A stretch of 64,000 nt of DNA from Apostichopus japonicus (GCF_037975245.1 NC_092577.1:30187898-30251897); one strand, 5' to 3'. Counted from the stretch's first letter, positions 12,361-23,854 are shown. Numbers and translations are program-made. The notes: a model not told the origin generated them from the sequence alone.

Positions 12361-12368
12361 ATACTCAC
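12361..12368 (-). other. Splice donor of KCNQ coding exon 1
   Basis: On the minus strand the bases after the exon read GTGAGTAT, close to the metazoan U1 consensus GTRAGT. It falls where KCNQ proteins continue from YH.LV into the hydrophobic S1 helix, and the reading frame stops two bases further on. A donor here is therefore needed to keep the channel open reading frame. Confidence 0.88.
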
Positions 12369-12769
12369 ACTAAAACGTGATATAGAATCTCGAACCAGCC
12401 GGTCGGCCTCTCCAAAAAGTTATATATTTTGGTTTGAACTTTTCGGTATTTGGCATCCCTCTTGGATTGCCGATTATAGTTTAACGGTTTGCCTAGAAGA
12501 CTCATTCTCTGATGTTGCAATGCATTCACAGATGTTCTTCCGTTCATTTTCGCAAACTCTTTTTTAACTTTCTTTCTCATCTCTGCGTGTTCATCATCGG
12601 GTTCTTGGTCCTTGTCGAACACAAAACCAACGCGCGCACGTGACTTGTCTCTCACAGGTTTCTCACTGGTGCCACTCCGAAGGGCGCTTTCAACATTGGT
12701 GTCAGAACCCATTTCTTCGGTGCTGAGGGGTTGCATTTCGCTCTCGTCGACACCACTGTCTGCGGACAT
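12369..12769 (-). CDS. KCNQ: KCNQ (Kv7)-type voltage-gated potassium channel, first coding exon (partial gene)
   Basis: This exon encodes 133 codons plus two bases of the N-terminal cytoplasmic segment of a Kv7 channel subunit, a plasma-membrane protein that forms tetrameric, slowly activating K+ channels setting membrane excitability. Residues 1-40 are acidic and Ser/Thr-rich. ARVGFVF (45-51) matches the R/K-V-G-F motif of KCNQ N-termini. RMSLLGKPL (88-96) matches the motif shared by KCNQ5-like and invertebrate members. YRKVQ..IYNFLERPTGW (108-125) is the family's pre-S1 signature, and ILYHVLV starts S1. The frame then meets TGA, but GT|GTGAGTAT at 12368-12361 is a strong splice donor. Cutting there gives phase 2, as at the end of vertebrate KCNQ exon 1. 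The start Met at 12769 was chosen as the first in-frame ATG. M12 and M20 are alternatives. The S1-S6 core, pore and calmodulin-binding C-terminus are outside the window or in exons not found to the left. The paralogue type cannot be resolved from this exon. Confidence 0.92.
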
Positions 12770-12860
12770 GTTGAGGACGGGGCAAAGAGCGCCCTCTCTA
12801 AAGAATAATACCTCCGTAAGATAGCCATGATGATTGGTTGGTTATAATGTAAGCGATTTT
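12770..12860 (-). promoter_or_regulatory. Upstream flank of KCNQ exon 1: CCAAT/TATA-like motifs and an upstream ATG
   Basis: Read on the minus strand, the flank carries CATTATAACC followed by ACCAACCAATCA (12842-12831), that is, a TATAA-like and a CCAAT-like sequence 62 bases and more before the start codon. An ATG at 12828 opens a reading frame out of phase with the channel that runs past the channel start. The motifs could be a core promoter with a very short 5' UTR. They could equally be chance, with the true start site further right or in a non-coding exon. Confidence 0.3.
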
Positions 12861-15650
12861 CCAGAATTTAAAACAGCTCCGGTAGGTCCACATATTCCAT
12901 TTCAAAATCGACTCTGGTGGAATTAAGAAAAGGCAAAAAAAGAAGGATGAATGTCTTTCAGAATTTATCAAAGTGTGAAAAATTATTTTATAAATAAATA
13001 AATTCTAGGAATTTGACTGATTTCCCCCAAAAATCTGCCTTCAAACTAAGTGTTACAATCTTTGATCGGTCCTTATCTTAAACACACACACACTGCTGCC
13101 CTTGTTACTGCCCACGATTTTCCACGTAAACCACGGTGACAGAGTTGAGCCGGGTTGTGATCAGTTGGGAAGCGTGTGCTTGCGGTTCATTAATATAAAT
13201 CCAATTATTTTTAAATTCAAGAAAAAAAAACTAACAATGAATATATTTAAATATTTATAGCTTGATTATCCTTGAATAAACTTTTGACTTGCCAAAAATG
13301 TTCACCAAAATGTGATGTGGGTAGATGAAACTATTAACAGAGAAATATGGCAAATTTCCTGTAAAATGTGAGATGAGAAAGACACTTTGAAGTCTAATCG
13401 TCCGTCACAGTTTTACCAATCTTTTTCAGTTTATCGAGAAAAAAAAACAGGTAGCTGACCAGTAAGATTTAAACATACTGTTCTCACAAGCAATACTTGA
13501 AACTCCAACAAATATTATCTTCAGATATCAATTTGTTTTTAGAAAAGCCTAGCTTTTAGCCTACCATAGTGATATCCAGTTAACTAATGCAGATATTCCA
13601 GATCTGAACATGTAACAGGGATGCTAATAACTCAAGCATCCCGTAAAAACCTCCCTGTATGAAAGCTGCTAAAATTGTTTGGTTTATATATAATGGTTTG
13701 AGATTATATAGCTTACAAACTAACATATTAAGACCAAAAAAAAAAAGACTTTTTGATCAATACAAATATACCACTCACTACAAGGTTGGATTCAAACTCC
13801 AAGGTGCACACTCTGAATTTATCTTCTAACCTCGGTCTTTCTATCAATTTTGTGATACAAGGAAACTCTTTAATTTGATCTTTGAGAAGAAATAACCAAA
13901 TTACAGTATATAGTTGACCCATCCTACATGAAGTAACAAAATATAAAAGGCCAACCGGCTTTTCCATGAACCACGGAACTCCTCGGGACAAAACTCATTT
14001 CGTAAAGTGGAATTTTCTATTGCCAAATCAATTTTTACGACTCCCCATTGTCTCTCGAGTTTAAATTGTTTTTTTTTTTGCATGAAAGATTTCAAACCAA
14101 TCAATTCTTTAGAAAAGAAAAAGAAAAAAAACACCTATATTTGTCGTTTTTGAACATACTTTATAGAACAACATTAATGTGAGTGGTACGTATAACAAGA
14201 GAAAAGTTTCCATAAGAATAACAGCTTTTTGGGGAAAATGCAAAATGAAATTAAATTGAAGGAATGACATTTTCACACTTAAATTAACTTTACATACATA
14301 AATTATCTTTGTTTCTTCTCTTGTGTTTAACCTTTGCAACTATAAACTTCATTTCATGAAAAAAAAATATCCTCAGTTTGAACTCTTACTAGTACAGAAC
14401 ATGTAAAAGACTGAACTATATCCCGAAACAAATCATTGCCTTGAAACACAAAGCCAATCAAGATAAATGTGTTAATTAATGTGGGTGTAAAGATCTAATT
14501 TCCGTGTTCTGCAATCTCGTCAAAATGAATCTCTAGATACAGTAAATGTGTCACTTGTTTGAATAATACTTTAATAAAAGAAAAGTGTATTTAGAAATTA
14601 ATTTATGGGCCTGTTAATGCAAACTTAATTTTCTCATATTGAACAAAAGCAGGTGCAATTGTCTTATAATAACCATATAAACGAGAGTGAGGTGCCAGGG
14701 CTTCCCGGTGGTTCGATTGATATTAGTTTTTAATAGTTTTAGAAGGATATCAAGGCTAGAAATTTGTTTTCAGTACAGACACTTGAGCAGAAAATATAAA
14801 TAATAATCATAAATATAAGCAATTTTTGTGCACATCATGATGGCTTTATAGGATTGTGGCAGCTGATAAGTACAGTATATTTCCGATGGATGAACGAACC
14901 TCTTCGACATTGCTCACATCTCAAAATTTATCAGGTCACAAATTCGGAGAGATAATGAAGCATCTGGCGTTGATCTTATCACACCTCTTGACGAGCTAAA
15001 CTCAAAGATGTTTCTTATTTAATTTATTGGATGTAATTCTCGTGCTGATCTCGATCGTCACGCCTTCGACTGATCTAACCTTTTTTCCGTTAATTTATGT
15101 TTATTATTTACTTGTTTATTTACATTTATGGTTGTATTTATAAACATGTATTCTCGGCAAATGTGAAAAAATAAAATATCACATGTATATTGAATTCAAT
15201 TCAGATTTTCCTATCGGGAATACCATTATAAATAAAAGAGCGGCTTTTAGGATGCGCACATATGATACCTTGTCGGTGTTTTTATATCGGACGCCAACTA
15301 GTCGATCCAACTAATCGAATCCAACTGGTCCACACCTTGATAAAAATTTAATTTGAATTATACACAGTATAAATGTCACCTGAACTCCAATTGTACTTGT
15401 AGATCAACTACCCAATGTTTTTTTTGGAGGGGGGGGGGGAGGGGACATTTTTGTTTTGAATTGTAGTGAGGCCACATTGATATTAGTATTCTAGCATACA
15501 GTATGTAGTTGTCAGTACTCCTACTTTATGCAAATTGTATTTGTACTCATGCTTTTAAGGCAGTACCTGTAAAATATCTCTGTGCAAACATATATTACAT
15601 TACTAGTACGTTAAAATCGCATCGGAGCCTCTAAAGTTAAGGTTGAAGGT
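12861..15650. other. Non-coding, upstream of KCNQ; nothing recognised
   Basis: AT-rich DNA with a short (AC)n at 13083-13092. The stretch 13120-13190 has somewhat more CpG and could hold promoter or 5' UTR sequence. Open frames are short and unrecognisable. Confidence 0.5.
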
Positions 15651-15734
15651 TTACAGTCTTGTTTTTTTAGGCCAAGGCCCTCATCGTACGACTTACAACA
15701 CTAAGCCCTGGTCACTGGTAACTTGTCACACCCA

Positions 15735-16021
15735 GACACCAAAGTGTGCACAACTCAAACAATCCCTCCTGCGACACTTCAGCGCACCACATCTACGTGC
15801 CGCACCTGGGGGACTTCCATAGGGTACACAGCCACAAACCGACTCACGCAACTGAATTTACAAGTTACCTCAGGCAGGTCGGAATTTTGTACACCAGGGT
15901 GAAGAGAGACAATGGATCAGATAAATGGCCTTGCCCAAGGACACAACGTAATGATCTGGCCAGGACTCGAACCTACAGTGCTTAGATCAAAATTCCATTG
16001 TTTTGTCCACTTGACCTAGCC
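15735..16021 (-). mobile_element. tRNA-derived SINE, family B, copy 1
   Basis: Read on the minus strand, the head has GCTAGGTCAAGTGG (box A-like) and a perfect box B GGTTCGAGTCC (15973-15963). The body follows with CGTTGTGTCCTTGGGCAAGG (15948-15929), a phrase common in SINEs of marine animals, and further on TATGGAAGTCCCCCAGGTGC. It aligns along its length with the 23.9-24.2 kb copy. The plus-strand open frame 15746-15985 is a by-product. Confidence 0.85.
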
Positions 16022-16048
16022 TTCCCCCCTCCCTCTCCTCCCTCCCCG

Positions 16049-16130
16049 TCTAGGTTTGCAGGGTAATGGATCTGGCCAGGACTAGAGCCTGCAATCCTTA
16101 ATTAGATCGCTAGTCCAATGCTACCCATTT
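16049..16130 (-). mobile_element. SINE family B, partial head (copy 2)
   Basis: Repeats the head-proximal part of the adjacent copy: GATCTGGCCAGGACT..AGCCTGCAATCCTTA on the plus strand, with box B decayed. It lies 30 bp from copy 1 and next to a family A copy, so three SINE pieces are packed into 0.65 kb. Confidence 0.65.
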
Positions 16131-16378
16131 ATGTATTTATGTATGTATGTATATTACATCATCCTGCAAGCAGGAACTCGCGAAGAAGCCATCATTGGCT
16201 TATCAAAGCCGCAAGCTGACCGAAGTCAGTCTCTTACATTCATATTTAACGTCCATGATTATGAATTGTCAATTGTCAACAACGCTGTAACTGGACGACA
16301 TACATTAATCTGGGAGTGACTCGAACCGGGGACCTTATGATTGAAAGGCACCGGCGTTAACCACTGAGCTAACACTCC
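16131..16378 (-). mobile_element. tRNA-derived SINE, family A, copy 2 (most complete)
   Basis: The minus strand starts GGAGTGTTAGCTCAGTGG with box A TAGCTCAGTGGTTAACGCCGG split over 16371-16351 and box B GGTTCGAGTCA at 16327-16317. A non-tRNA body with a CTGACTTCGGTCAG hairpin follows, then GGCTTCTTCGCGAGTTCC and CTGCTTGCAGG, ending in an (ATAC)n tail at 16131-16151. The tRNA-like head should serve as an internal RNA polymerase III promoter. Non-coding. Confidence 0.88.
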
Positions 16379-16384
16379 ATTGTG

Positions 16385-18920
16385 TGCACTCCAATATGTG
16401 TACTCATAACGTGTGTACACTTGTACTCATGCACATAGGAGCTAGAATTCTACTTTGTACTGCACATGTGTTGTAATTTGACATCATAGGGCCTGCATAT
16501 ATATAGAGTGATCATACATAGAATTTTCACATATTTATTATACTACCTGGTTACATGATAAATGTCCACAACATTTTCAACCAATTCAGGGCTTTTTTAA
16601 TGATAAGCGCTTAAAAGATGCTAGAAAAGTTAAACAATGGACACTCATGCAGTCATGTTTTATTAAATTTCTAAAAGCATTTTCACTTAACTGCACCCTC
16701 CTCAAGGCTAAGTTTCTGTGGTTAAGTCACGTTACGTTCTACTCAGGTATAGTCCTCAATGCTAAGGATAACTTTTGGTGGAACAGAACTTAGCTACGCA
16801 CAGGTATTACACACTTTCGTAGAAACTTAGCGATTTACAACTGGCTAAATTCGGGAGCAATTCAGATGACTTAATATTTAGCAGTTTAAATGACTTTGAT
16901 TTGAAAATCATTGTATCATAGAGAGTACACAAAAGAAGCCAAAAAAAGAAATAAAAACAGAACCTTAAAAACTTGGCAGAACTTTGGCTATAATCCATGT
17001 ACTAAGCATGAAGCAAACTTATCATTGAAATAATCAAGTCACAGATTGAAAATAAACAGTAAAATTCACAGAACCCAGAAAATAATGGTTTTTCATACCT
17101 TGTCTGAAATTCACTAAATATGACTTCTCAGAAAATTTGAAAAAATGGTTCGCTCACAGTCTATCTCCAACGAAAGATTATCAGTATTAATCGTCTATAC
17201 CAGGATATTTACAGACCAAGAGGAAACGGTTGCAAAATTTGGTATTCCAAAAAAAAAAAAAAAAAAATCCCTTTGTCAAATATAATCGCTCTTTCACGTC
17301 ACAAATGCAAGTTATTGCCAGATGAGAAAATATGCTGGCAGGATATCCAAACAAATATATCACAATTTCAAAAAATAATATTTGATTCTCTGCTGCGGCC
17401 AGGGATAGAAGTATACCACTGAAATATGATTAAATAAGTCTTACACAATGCTGCAGTGTTAAGTTTCCATTGTCTCTCTGTACCAACCTTTGTTACGTAG
17501 ACCTTGTGTCATTCAAACCTACAGTACAGGCCTACATTTAATCCTGCGCGTAATAACACAGCTGGATGGGTAATACACCAGTACTGACTATATGGCTCCA
17601 GTTATTGGCTGACAATAACAAAGAAAACAAGCCCACGATGCATCTTCAAACGGTTTGTCATACCCATCCCTATATAATTTCGAAGACAGACCTATTAAAC
17701 TACTCCAAAGAGCAAAACTATGTTTGCCTCTCCGGGTTTTAATTGCTACTGAGAATTAAAGGGCTCTCAGCTGTTAGTATTACCATCCGATTGCTGGAAT
17801 GTCAATTTGGACTAATTGTTTTCTTTTTAATTGACTTAACGGGATCGACGGTCGGAGAAGAAGCTGGCAAGCTGCCTTGTCGTCACCTCTGAGTACCGAG
17901 TCGTCGAGGAAATGTTCTGTCGTCGAATGCTAATGGAAATAGTTCGTTAAGAGATGGTTAGGACATCTGGAAAGTTGCATGTGCCATACGGAATCACTCC
18001 TCGAGAAAGTTGAAAATGTCAGTTCGATCAAACATGACTTTAATGGCCTGGCAACGAAGCCATCTGCATTCAAATTCTAAAACTGATTGCCAAAGTGTGG
18101 AAAGGCCAATGTACACATATTTGCAGCAATTACAAGGGATTAGTATCCATGCATATCCCTATGTACAGAGAGATCTGTTGAGGTCAAACTAACGTCAGCC
18201 AGAATACAATCGAAAGTATGTCGCAATGTTGACTTGACATTAATGTAACCTGCTTCACCCGAAAGGACTGATCGCTCGCTTAATATATTTCTCGCAGCAG
18301 AATATGATATAATTAAACTGACGCATATGCTGGCTCTAATAAACGTAGAATTAATTAAGAGTGGTTTGAAACTTACAGAGGAATAGTTGTCCACGACACA
18401 TGGATCGCACGATCATTAAACAGATGTTTGAAACACAGGAGTAAACATAAAACTCGGCTAAGAACATAATCGTCAACATTCTGCTACAAGAGTATTTGCA
18501 TAACAAAGGAATAATTGTCGTAGATAGACGTATCCACTTTGCATATTTGAAAGATCAGGGCCCCGAGTATAGTTAATTATTATTGTTAGCTCTGTTAATG
18601 TTGTACACCTTCCCCCCCCCCCCCTGAAAAAGGGCAAGAAGCGATGCAATTAAAACCAATTAATATTGCTAAACTGTTTTAACTAGTGTTAATGTTGAAT
18701 CTGTAAGGCTGGTGATGACCATCTGCTCTGCTTTGCCCAAAGTTTGTGACACACTGCCCTAGAAATCTTGATTACCTCAGAGGCAAATCATCTTTCCTAC
18801 TTAATTACCCTTTGTAAGACGTCCTGCAGTTTGTACATGTATAGTAATGTGGTATAGGAAATATTAGTAGCAGCTGGCCCGAGGAGCCAAACCGATTTAT
18901 CAACATCGTAGTGTATCATA
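16385..18920. other. Non-coding; nothing recognised except homopolymers
   Basis: Contains an A-run near 17252-17269 and a C-run near 18613. The interval 17830-18260 is richer in CpG (GGGATCGACGGTCGG, ACCGAGTCGTCGAGG) and may be regulatory or conserved. No exon-like segment could be supported. Confidence 0.45.
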
Positions 18921-18929
18921 CAGAGTTAC

Positions 18930-19295
18930 CATAGGCGTAGGAGGCAGGGGGACTGGGGGGGGGCTGCATTTTGGTGAAAATTCGGGCAATATGCTGAGAA
19001 TTTTTCGGGCACCTACTGAAAGAAAAATAATTTGCAATGTGTTTTTCAATGGTTAAACTTGTATTATTATTATGAATATTGTTGTAACGACTTCCGGAAT
19101 AATTATAACCAATGTGGAAGGGTAATAACATGGAAAATGATTGTATGTTATTGGCATGTGATGTAATAACCGATGAATGCCTATATGATATGCACGTTAA
19201 CATGTTGTTCGCGCGGAGCGCGCAAAAAATTTGGTTATATTTTTCGGGCAAGTCATTACAGCCCCCCCAAATCAAATTAGGCTCCTACACCTATG
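18930..19295. mobile_element. hAT-like non-autonomous DNA transposon (366 bp)
   Basis: The ends CATAGGCGTAGGAGGC and (complement of the right end) CATAGGTGTAGGAGCC form terminal inverted repeats matching at 14 of 16 positions. The flanks carry an identical 8-bp duplication AGAGTTAC (18922-18929 and 19296-19303). An 8-bp duplication and short inverted ends are the hallmarks of hAT insertions. No transposase is encoded. The minus-strand frame of 119 codons across it is not transposase-like. It sits at the left edge of the ACAGAGTTAC array, so the duplicated word is also a repeat word and the duplication is slightly less independent evidence. Confidence 0.85.
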
Positions 19296-19303
19296 AGAGT
19301 TAC

Positions 19304-19650
19304 AGGTTTACAGAGTAACAGATATTTACAGAGTTACAGAGATTTACAGAGTTTTACAGAGTTACAAATTTACAGAGATTTATTACAGATATTTACAGAG
19401 TTATGGAATCACAGATTAACAGAGTTACAGAGATTTACAGAGTTACAGATTTGCAGATATTTACAGAGTTACAGATATACAGAGATTTACAGAGTTACAG
19501 ATTAACAGAGTTACAGAGGTTTATAGAGTTACAGAGATTTACAGAGTTACAAATTTACAGAGTTACAGATTAATAGAGTTTACAGAGTGACAGATTTACA
19601 GAGATTTACAAAGTTACATATAAATTTACAGAGTTACATAGTTTTACAGA
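19304..19650. repeat. Tandem array of ACAGAGTTACAGATTT-type units
   Basis: Irregular repeats built from two words, TTACAGAG and ATTTACAGA, continue for about 350 bp. The array starts directly at the right target duplication of the hAT-like element. Its only left-hand unit is that duplication. Confidence 0.9.
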
Positions 19651-19654
19651 AAAG

Positions 19655-20641
19655 TACCCTTCATACCAAAATCAAATAGCCAGCTCGAGATAGGATCAGT
19701 GAATCATAATTAGCATTCACTTATTATTATTACTTTTATAATTATTATTATATTAAACACAGTTAACACTAGGCTTCCCAACTGGACTATAAAAACATCT
19801 CCTTCAAAGTGGCAAAGATCACAAACCATTACACCGACCAAATCGGAATAACTTTTATTCCGAGTCCGTTTATCGCTCGACCGCAAAAGCTATTACCCAT
19901 TGACACGTCGCCGCGGTCGAAGCTTAACGGGCATTTCACCAAACCAAATATGTAGTCTACCAGGTTCTTTCTTGTCTCAGTGACGTAGCTTATAATACCT
20001 GATTCTGGTTAATACATCAGCAGACTATTAAGACGAAGATGACATAAGGAGAGCTTGTTATTTTTCCTTGTTTCAATATCGTGATGTACCACTACAAACA
20101 GAGAGTAAGAATCATTGACGCCATCACTGTCATCCTTAGCATAACTTCTCATCTCTACGATGACGAGAGAGGCAGATTTCGGACGACTAGAAGATCGAGG
20201 CAGTAGGAGATCTCTCGCTTACAGACCCTAGAAATGCTTTCGGGGAAATCTTTTACTTTCTTTCTTTCTTGATACCTTCCATGAAATGAGAAAGGTAAAT
20301 AGTGGGACGTGGAATCGGGGAGGCAGCTTTAACAAGGAAAGGACGAGTCGGATGGCTAGGTTAATTACGAGGTAATTATTGATCCAATCTTGAGAGAAAA
20401 CAAATATCAAAGATTATGGTTTAATTTGTGGCTCAGGTTAAATTTGTTATTTTCATTAGAAGGAGGGAATAAGGGGAATTAGTTGAAGACTGGGATACTT
20501 GTGAGGGAGTGAATATATTAGATCTATTACATTCCTTTACCCTGACACCGAAACATTTTAGTATGTCAGAAGAAAAATAGTTCTGCTATAATAATTATCG
20601 GTTTTATTTATATGACTCACATGATTGCTGAAGGCTCCGTT

Positions 20642-20676
<35 letters not shown>

Positions 20677-23600
20677 TAGGTTTGATTCATCAACGGTTAA
20701 CTAAATTAAGAATACTATGTCATCATCGAGGGAAATTTTTGGTCTTCCAGTCTTGCGATCGAGACCACCAAAATCAGCTTTGGAAATAGCAACCGACCCA
20801 AAGGTTGTATGGTTGTTTACATCAAATTCGAGATTGCATTATCATACTAAAAAACCCCTCCCCCCCCCCAAAAGAGATAAAACGATAATGTGGTATTGTC
20901 CTCTGTCACCTTGGAGATGATACAAAATCAAACAACACAAGTGATTGGCATGATCTACCTGATAGGGGGGGGGGGGGATTTACCGGTCCGAAAGCTTGTG
21001 TGCATAGCTTTGGTGACAACACAACCTTTGTACAGGTGTACAACTTGGGCATTCTTTGTTATTTTGCTTCCTTTTTTTCCCTCTTTCAGACGACCAAATT
21101 TGCCGTCTGGACAGAGCAAAACGTAAAGACCTGGCTCTCTGCCAGGGACAATCAGAAAGAAAATCCTTCCAAATTTGCCCGGAAGGATAACGCTGATACC
21201 GATCAGACTGACTGAATCAGGTCATGTGAAGAAAACAGAATAACAAACAAACAAACCAAAACAATAACAAAAACACATTGTTGTTTTAAAAAGTCATACT
21301 GTTTTGAAAGAGTCGGAAAGTATTTCACATTATTTGGGGGAATCCCAGTTGCCCATATCTAATGAGAACTTTTAAAATTATATTTTGAAGAAAAACAAAT
21401 TCGGAGTATGATGTAAGATCAGAAAAAGATGAAAAATAACATTTACTATGTTTTATACCTCAGACTATACAAATGAATGCTATAATTTATTCCTACCAAC
21501 CCTAGAAAACTGGTATCGCATATTTTCATATCTCATATTTATTACAAATTCAGAATTTGATGTCTTTTTACAAGACCTCCATCCTTGATCAGTTTATGAT
21601 TTTTTTTTATATTCATTTCATTATGTTTTAGTTGTTCTGATGTGGAATACTAGAGGTCTTCATAATGGCCTCCAAAATATGCTAGCATGCAACTCAAATA
21701 ACGGTCACATAGGCTGAAACTTTGGCGAGAATTATGGCATTCCGCCAGTCAAAAGAATTTCTGGCAAAGACACATTTCATTGTCTAAGAATTAGCATTCC
21801 TCCATGTCTTGGAAATAGTTGAAAGGGTTCTCATAAAAGATTAAGTGGTTTATTTTTCAAAACTTGTAGCAATTAAGCTCAGATTTCACCAATATAACAA
21901 TAGACTTAGAGCTCAAATATCGAAAATAATTTTTTTTTAAAATCATAACAGAACATCTACCATAATTATAGTAAACCAGCTTCTCACGATCTGATACACT
22001 TTTCCATCAGCTAGGGTAATTACCTCAGACTTCCATGACACGTAATTTTTAATTAACCCACTTTTTCACCCTTTGTTCTTCTTTCATTAATTTAGATTTA
22101 CAAAGTATCGATTTACAATTTTGAAATTGATTTCAAAAAATGTCTTCGATCATCGTGGCAAACTGGATCACAGAGGAGGACAACGAAGTAGATTTCAGAA
22201 CTTTTATTAAAAGAAAATTTTTTAAAAAATTTTTATTTTTTTATTGTCTATACAATAATGGATCGAATATTTTTATTTTAAAGTTTCATGCATTTTGTTT
22301 AACCCAAAACTATAAAAAAAATACTATTATATGGGGTTCTTCAAATCTGCACAAAAACTGTTAATACATACGAACATGTATTTAATGTATGCCTCGACCT
22401 GCACAACTGTTGCGTCACATTTTCGCTATTTGATAGCGGATAAATTATTCTCCGAGTTGATCGTCTAAGGCACAGACGATAACTTTTCATACGATACTCC
22501 AGGCACTCTACACATATGAACAGAAATTGATATATCCATAGATATATATATTGATATATATGTAAGAGACAGATAATTTTTCCTGACAAGAATGTGTTTC
22601 ATTTTCACGTTTCATACTTGATAAGTTTACTATAAATGATTCGTATAAAAAAAAAAAAACATGGTTCAAATAATGCCAATGAACTGCCACGAAGAATCAT
22701 TATTTTTTGTTTTCCCCTTTTTTTCTCCGTGTTTGAATTTTCATCTCTCGATCTGCAGGCGGTGGTTTTTGTCCCCGGGATTAATTAAGTTTTGATAGGC
22801 CTTATATCTAGATGCATCATACATCACCATAGGACTAGATCCACGTCGCCGACGACAACGAGAGTATGCACGATCGTCGCCATGTCGACTGAGAGATGAA
22901 TTCGCATCTACCTCGAGCCAGGTGCGATCCATCAACGACACAAAATACATATGTTGCAGTCAAGTGGATTATTGCTACCATAGGCAGATCTTGCAGGGAT
23001 GCGCTGCGAGAATGCAAACGAAACGTTTAAAGTTATAACATTTTTTGTCTGTTTCGCTCTTAACAAGATCTCGGCAATTTACCAATTTTTACCCTTTTCC
23101 AGGTGTATAGTGATTGCCTAAGGGCCTTCAACACTCCTCTAGAAGAAAAAGGGTATATATTTTTTGGGGCTATCGGCATCTTTGGTTTTTACCTGGGAAT
23201 TGTGATATTAATCACTACGGTTACGATATTATTTCACTTCATGATGTTTATCTGAATATCAAGCGGATATGCTGTAACGGCACCGACTAACTTAAAAAAG
23301 AAAAAAAAGATAATCCCTCAAAAACATAAACCTGTGCATGACACGTTTTTTTTTTTTGGAATTCTACTCCCAACATATTTTTGGCGGGAAAATATGATTT
23401 TCAAAGTATTTGTTTGTGTTGAAAAGAATGTATCACAAAAAACTATGAACGAAACGAAAGAACAATAGTGAAAATTCAAATTGGAATAAATTTAATTTGA
23501 AAGGAGAGTTTGAACGGTGAATATTTGGGCAACTTCTGATAAACCATTTTGTGTATCCCTCTGTTCAAAATTTTGCAAAGAAATGTGACATATGTGAGAG

Positions 23601-23850
23601 ATAGGTAGGGTGCAAAAAGGGGGTCGGGCAGAGCCGTCCAAGGGTGCACAGGGTGAGGGTGGAGGATGGGATGGTGAGAGGAAGGGGAAAATGCATCTAT
23701 CCAATCGATTGAAACAGGGTTTGAGTTCGTACTGACAGGGAGGGTGATATTTATCGACTGACTAAAACCATAAACTTTCAATAAAACATATACTGTATTA
23801 TAATTACTTTCATACTGAGAATAGATAAGCAGAGTTGTGTACTAATTCAC
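19655..23850. other. Non-coding; weak exon-like segments only
   Basis: Contains an A-run of about 29 at 20647-20675 and a G-run near 20966-20978. CpG-richer patches lie at 19850-20060 and 22740-23010. Two segments look slightly exon-like (plus 21090-21215 after a pyrimidine tract and AG; minus 22741-22950), but neither has a recognisable product. Confidence 0.45.
22741..22950 (-). other. Unrecognised open frame, possible exon (69 codons)
   Basis: The frame reads with a plausible hydrophilic composition: an Arg-rich centre (RCRRRRG, residues 31-37) and a YDASRYKAYQ segment (44-53). It lies in one of the few CpG-rich patches of this interval. No clear acceptor precedes it, since an in-frame TGA stands just before the first ATG, and no family is recognised. 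A chance frame is the more likely explanation. Confidence 0.15.
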
Positions 23851-23854
23851 ACAT

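Larger units (their letters stand above)
1..12368 (-). other. KCNQ intron 1 (5' portion, runs off the left edge)
   Basis: Everything to the left of the exon-1 donor lies downstream in the gene and should be first-intron sequence. It holds repeats described separately and otherwise AT-rich DNA with long A/T runs and G/C homopolymers. I looked on the minus strand for S1-S6 signatures (pore TxGYGD, the CCCRYRGW-like loop, VFSTI) and saw none, so intron 1 appears longer than 12 kb. Large first introns are usual for KCNQ genes. The minus-strand reading frame at 2415-2780 (121 codons) has no KCNQ-like segment and is about as long as expected by chance. Confidence 0.6.

Noticed and set aside
12232-12824. 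Plus-strand frames across the KCNQ exon
   Set aside because: Antisense shadows of the channel exon.
18916-19275. Minus-strand frame of 119 codons, considered as a transposase remnant
   Set aside because: It covers the hAT-like element but shows none of the hAT dimerisation or BED zinc-finger features. The element is simply non-autonomous.
22140-22364. Plus-strand frame starting with a protein-like 25 residues
   Set aside because: Turns into AT-rich low-complexity sequence with no donor at the change, and the first part matches no family I know.
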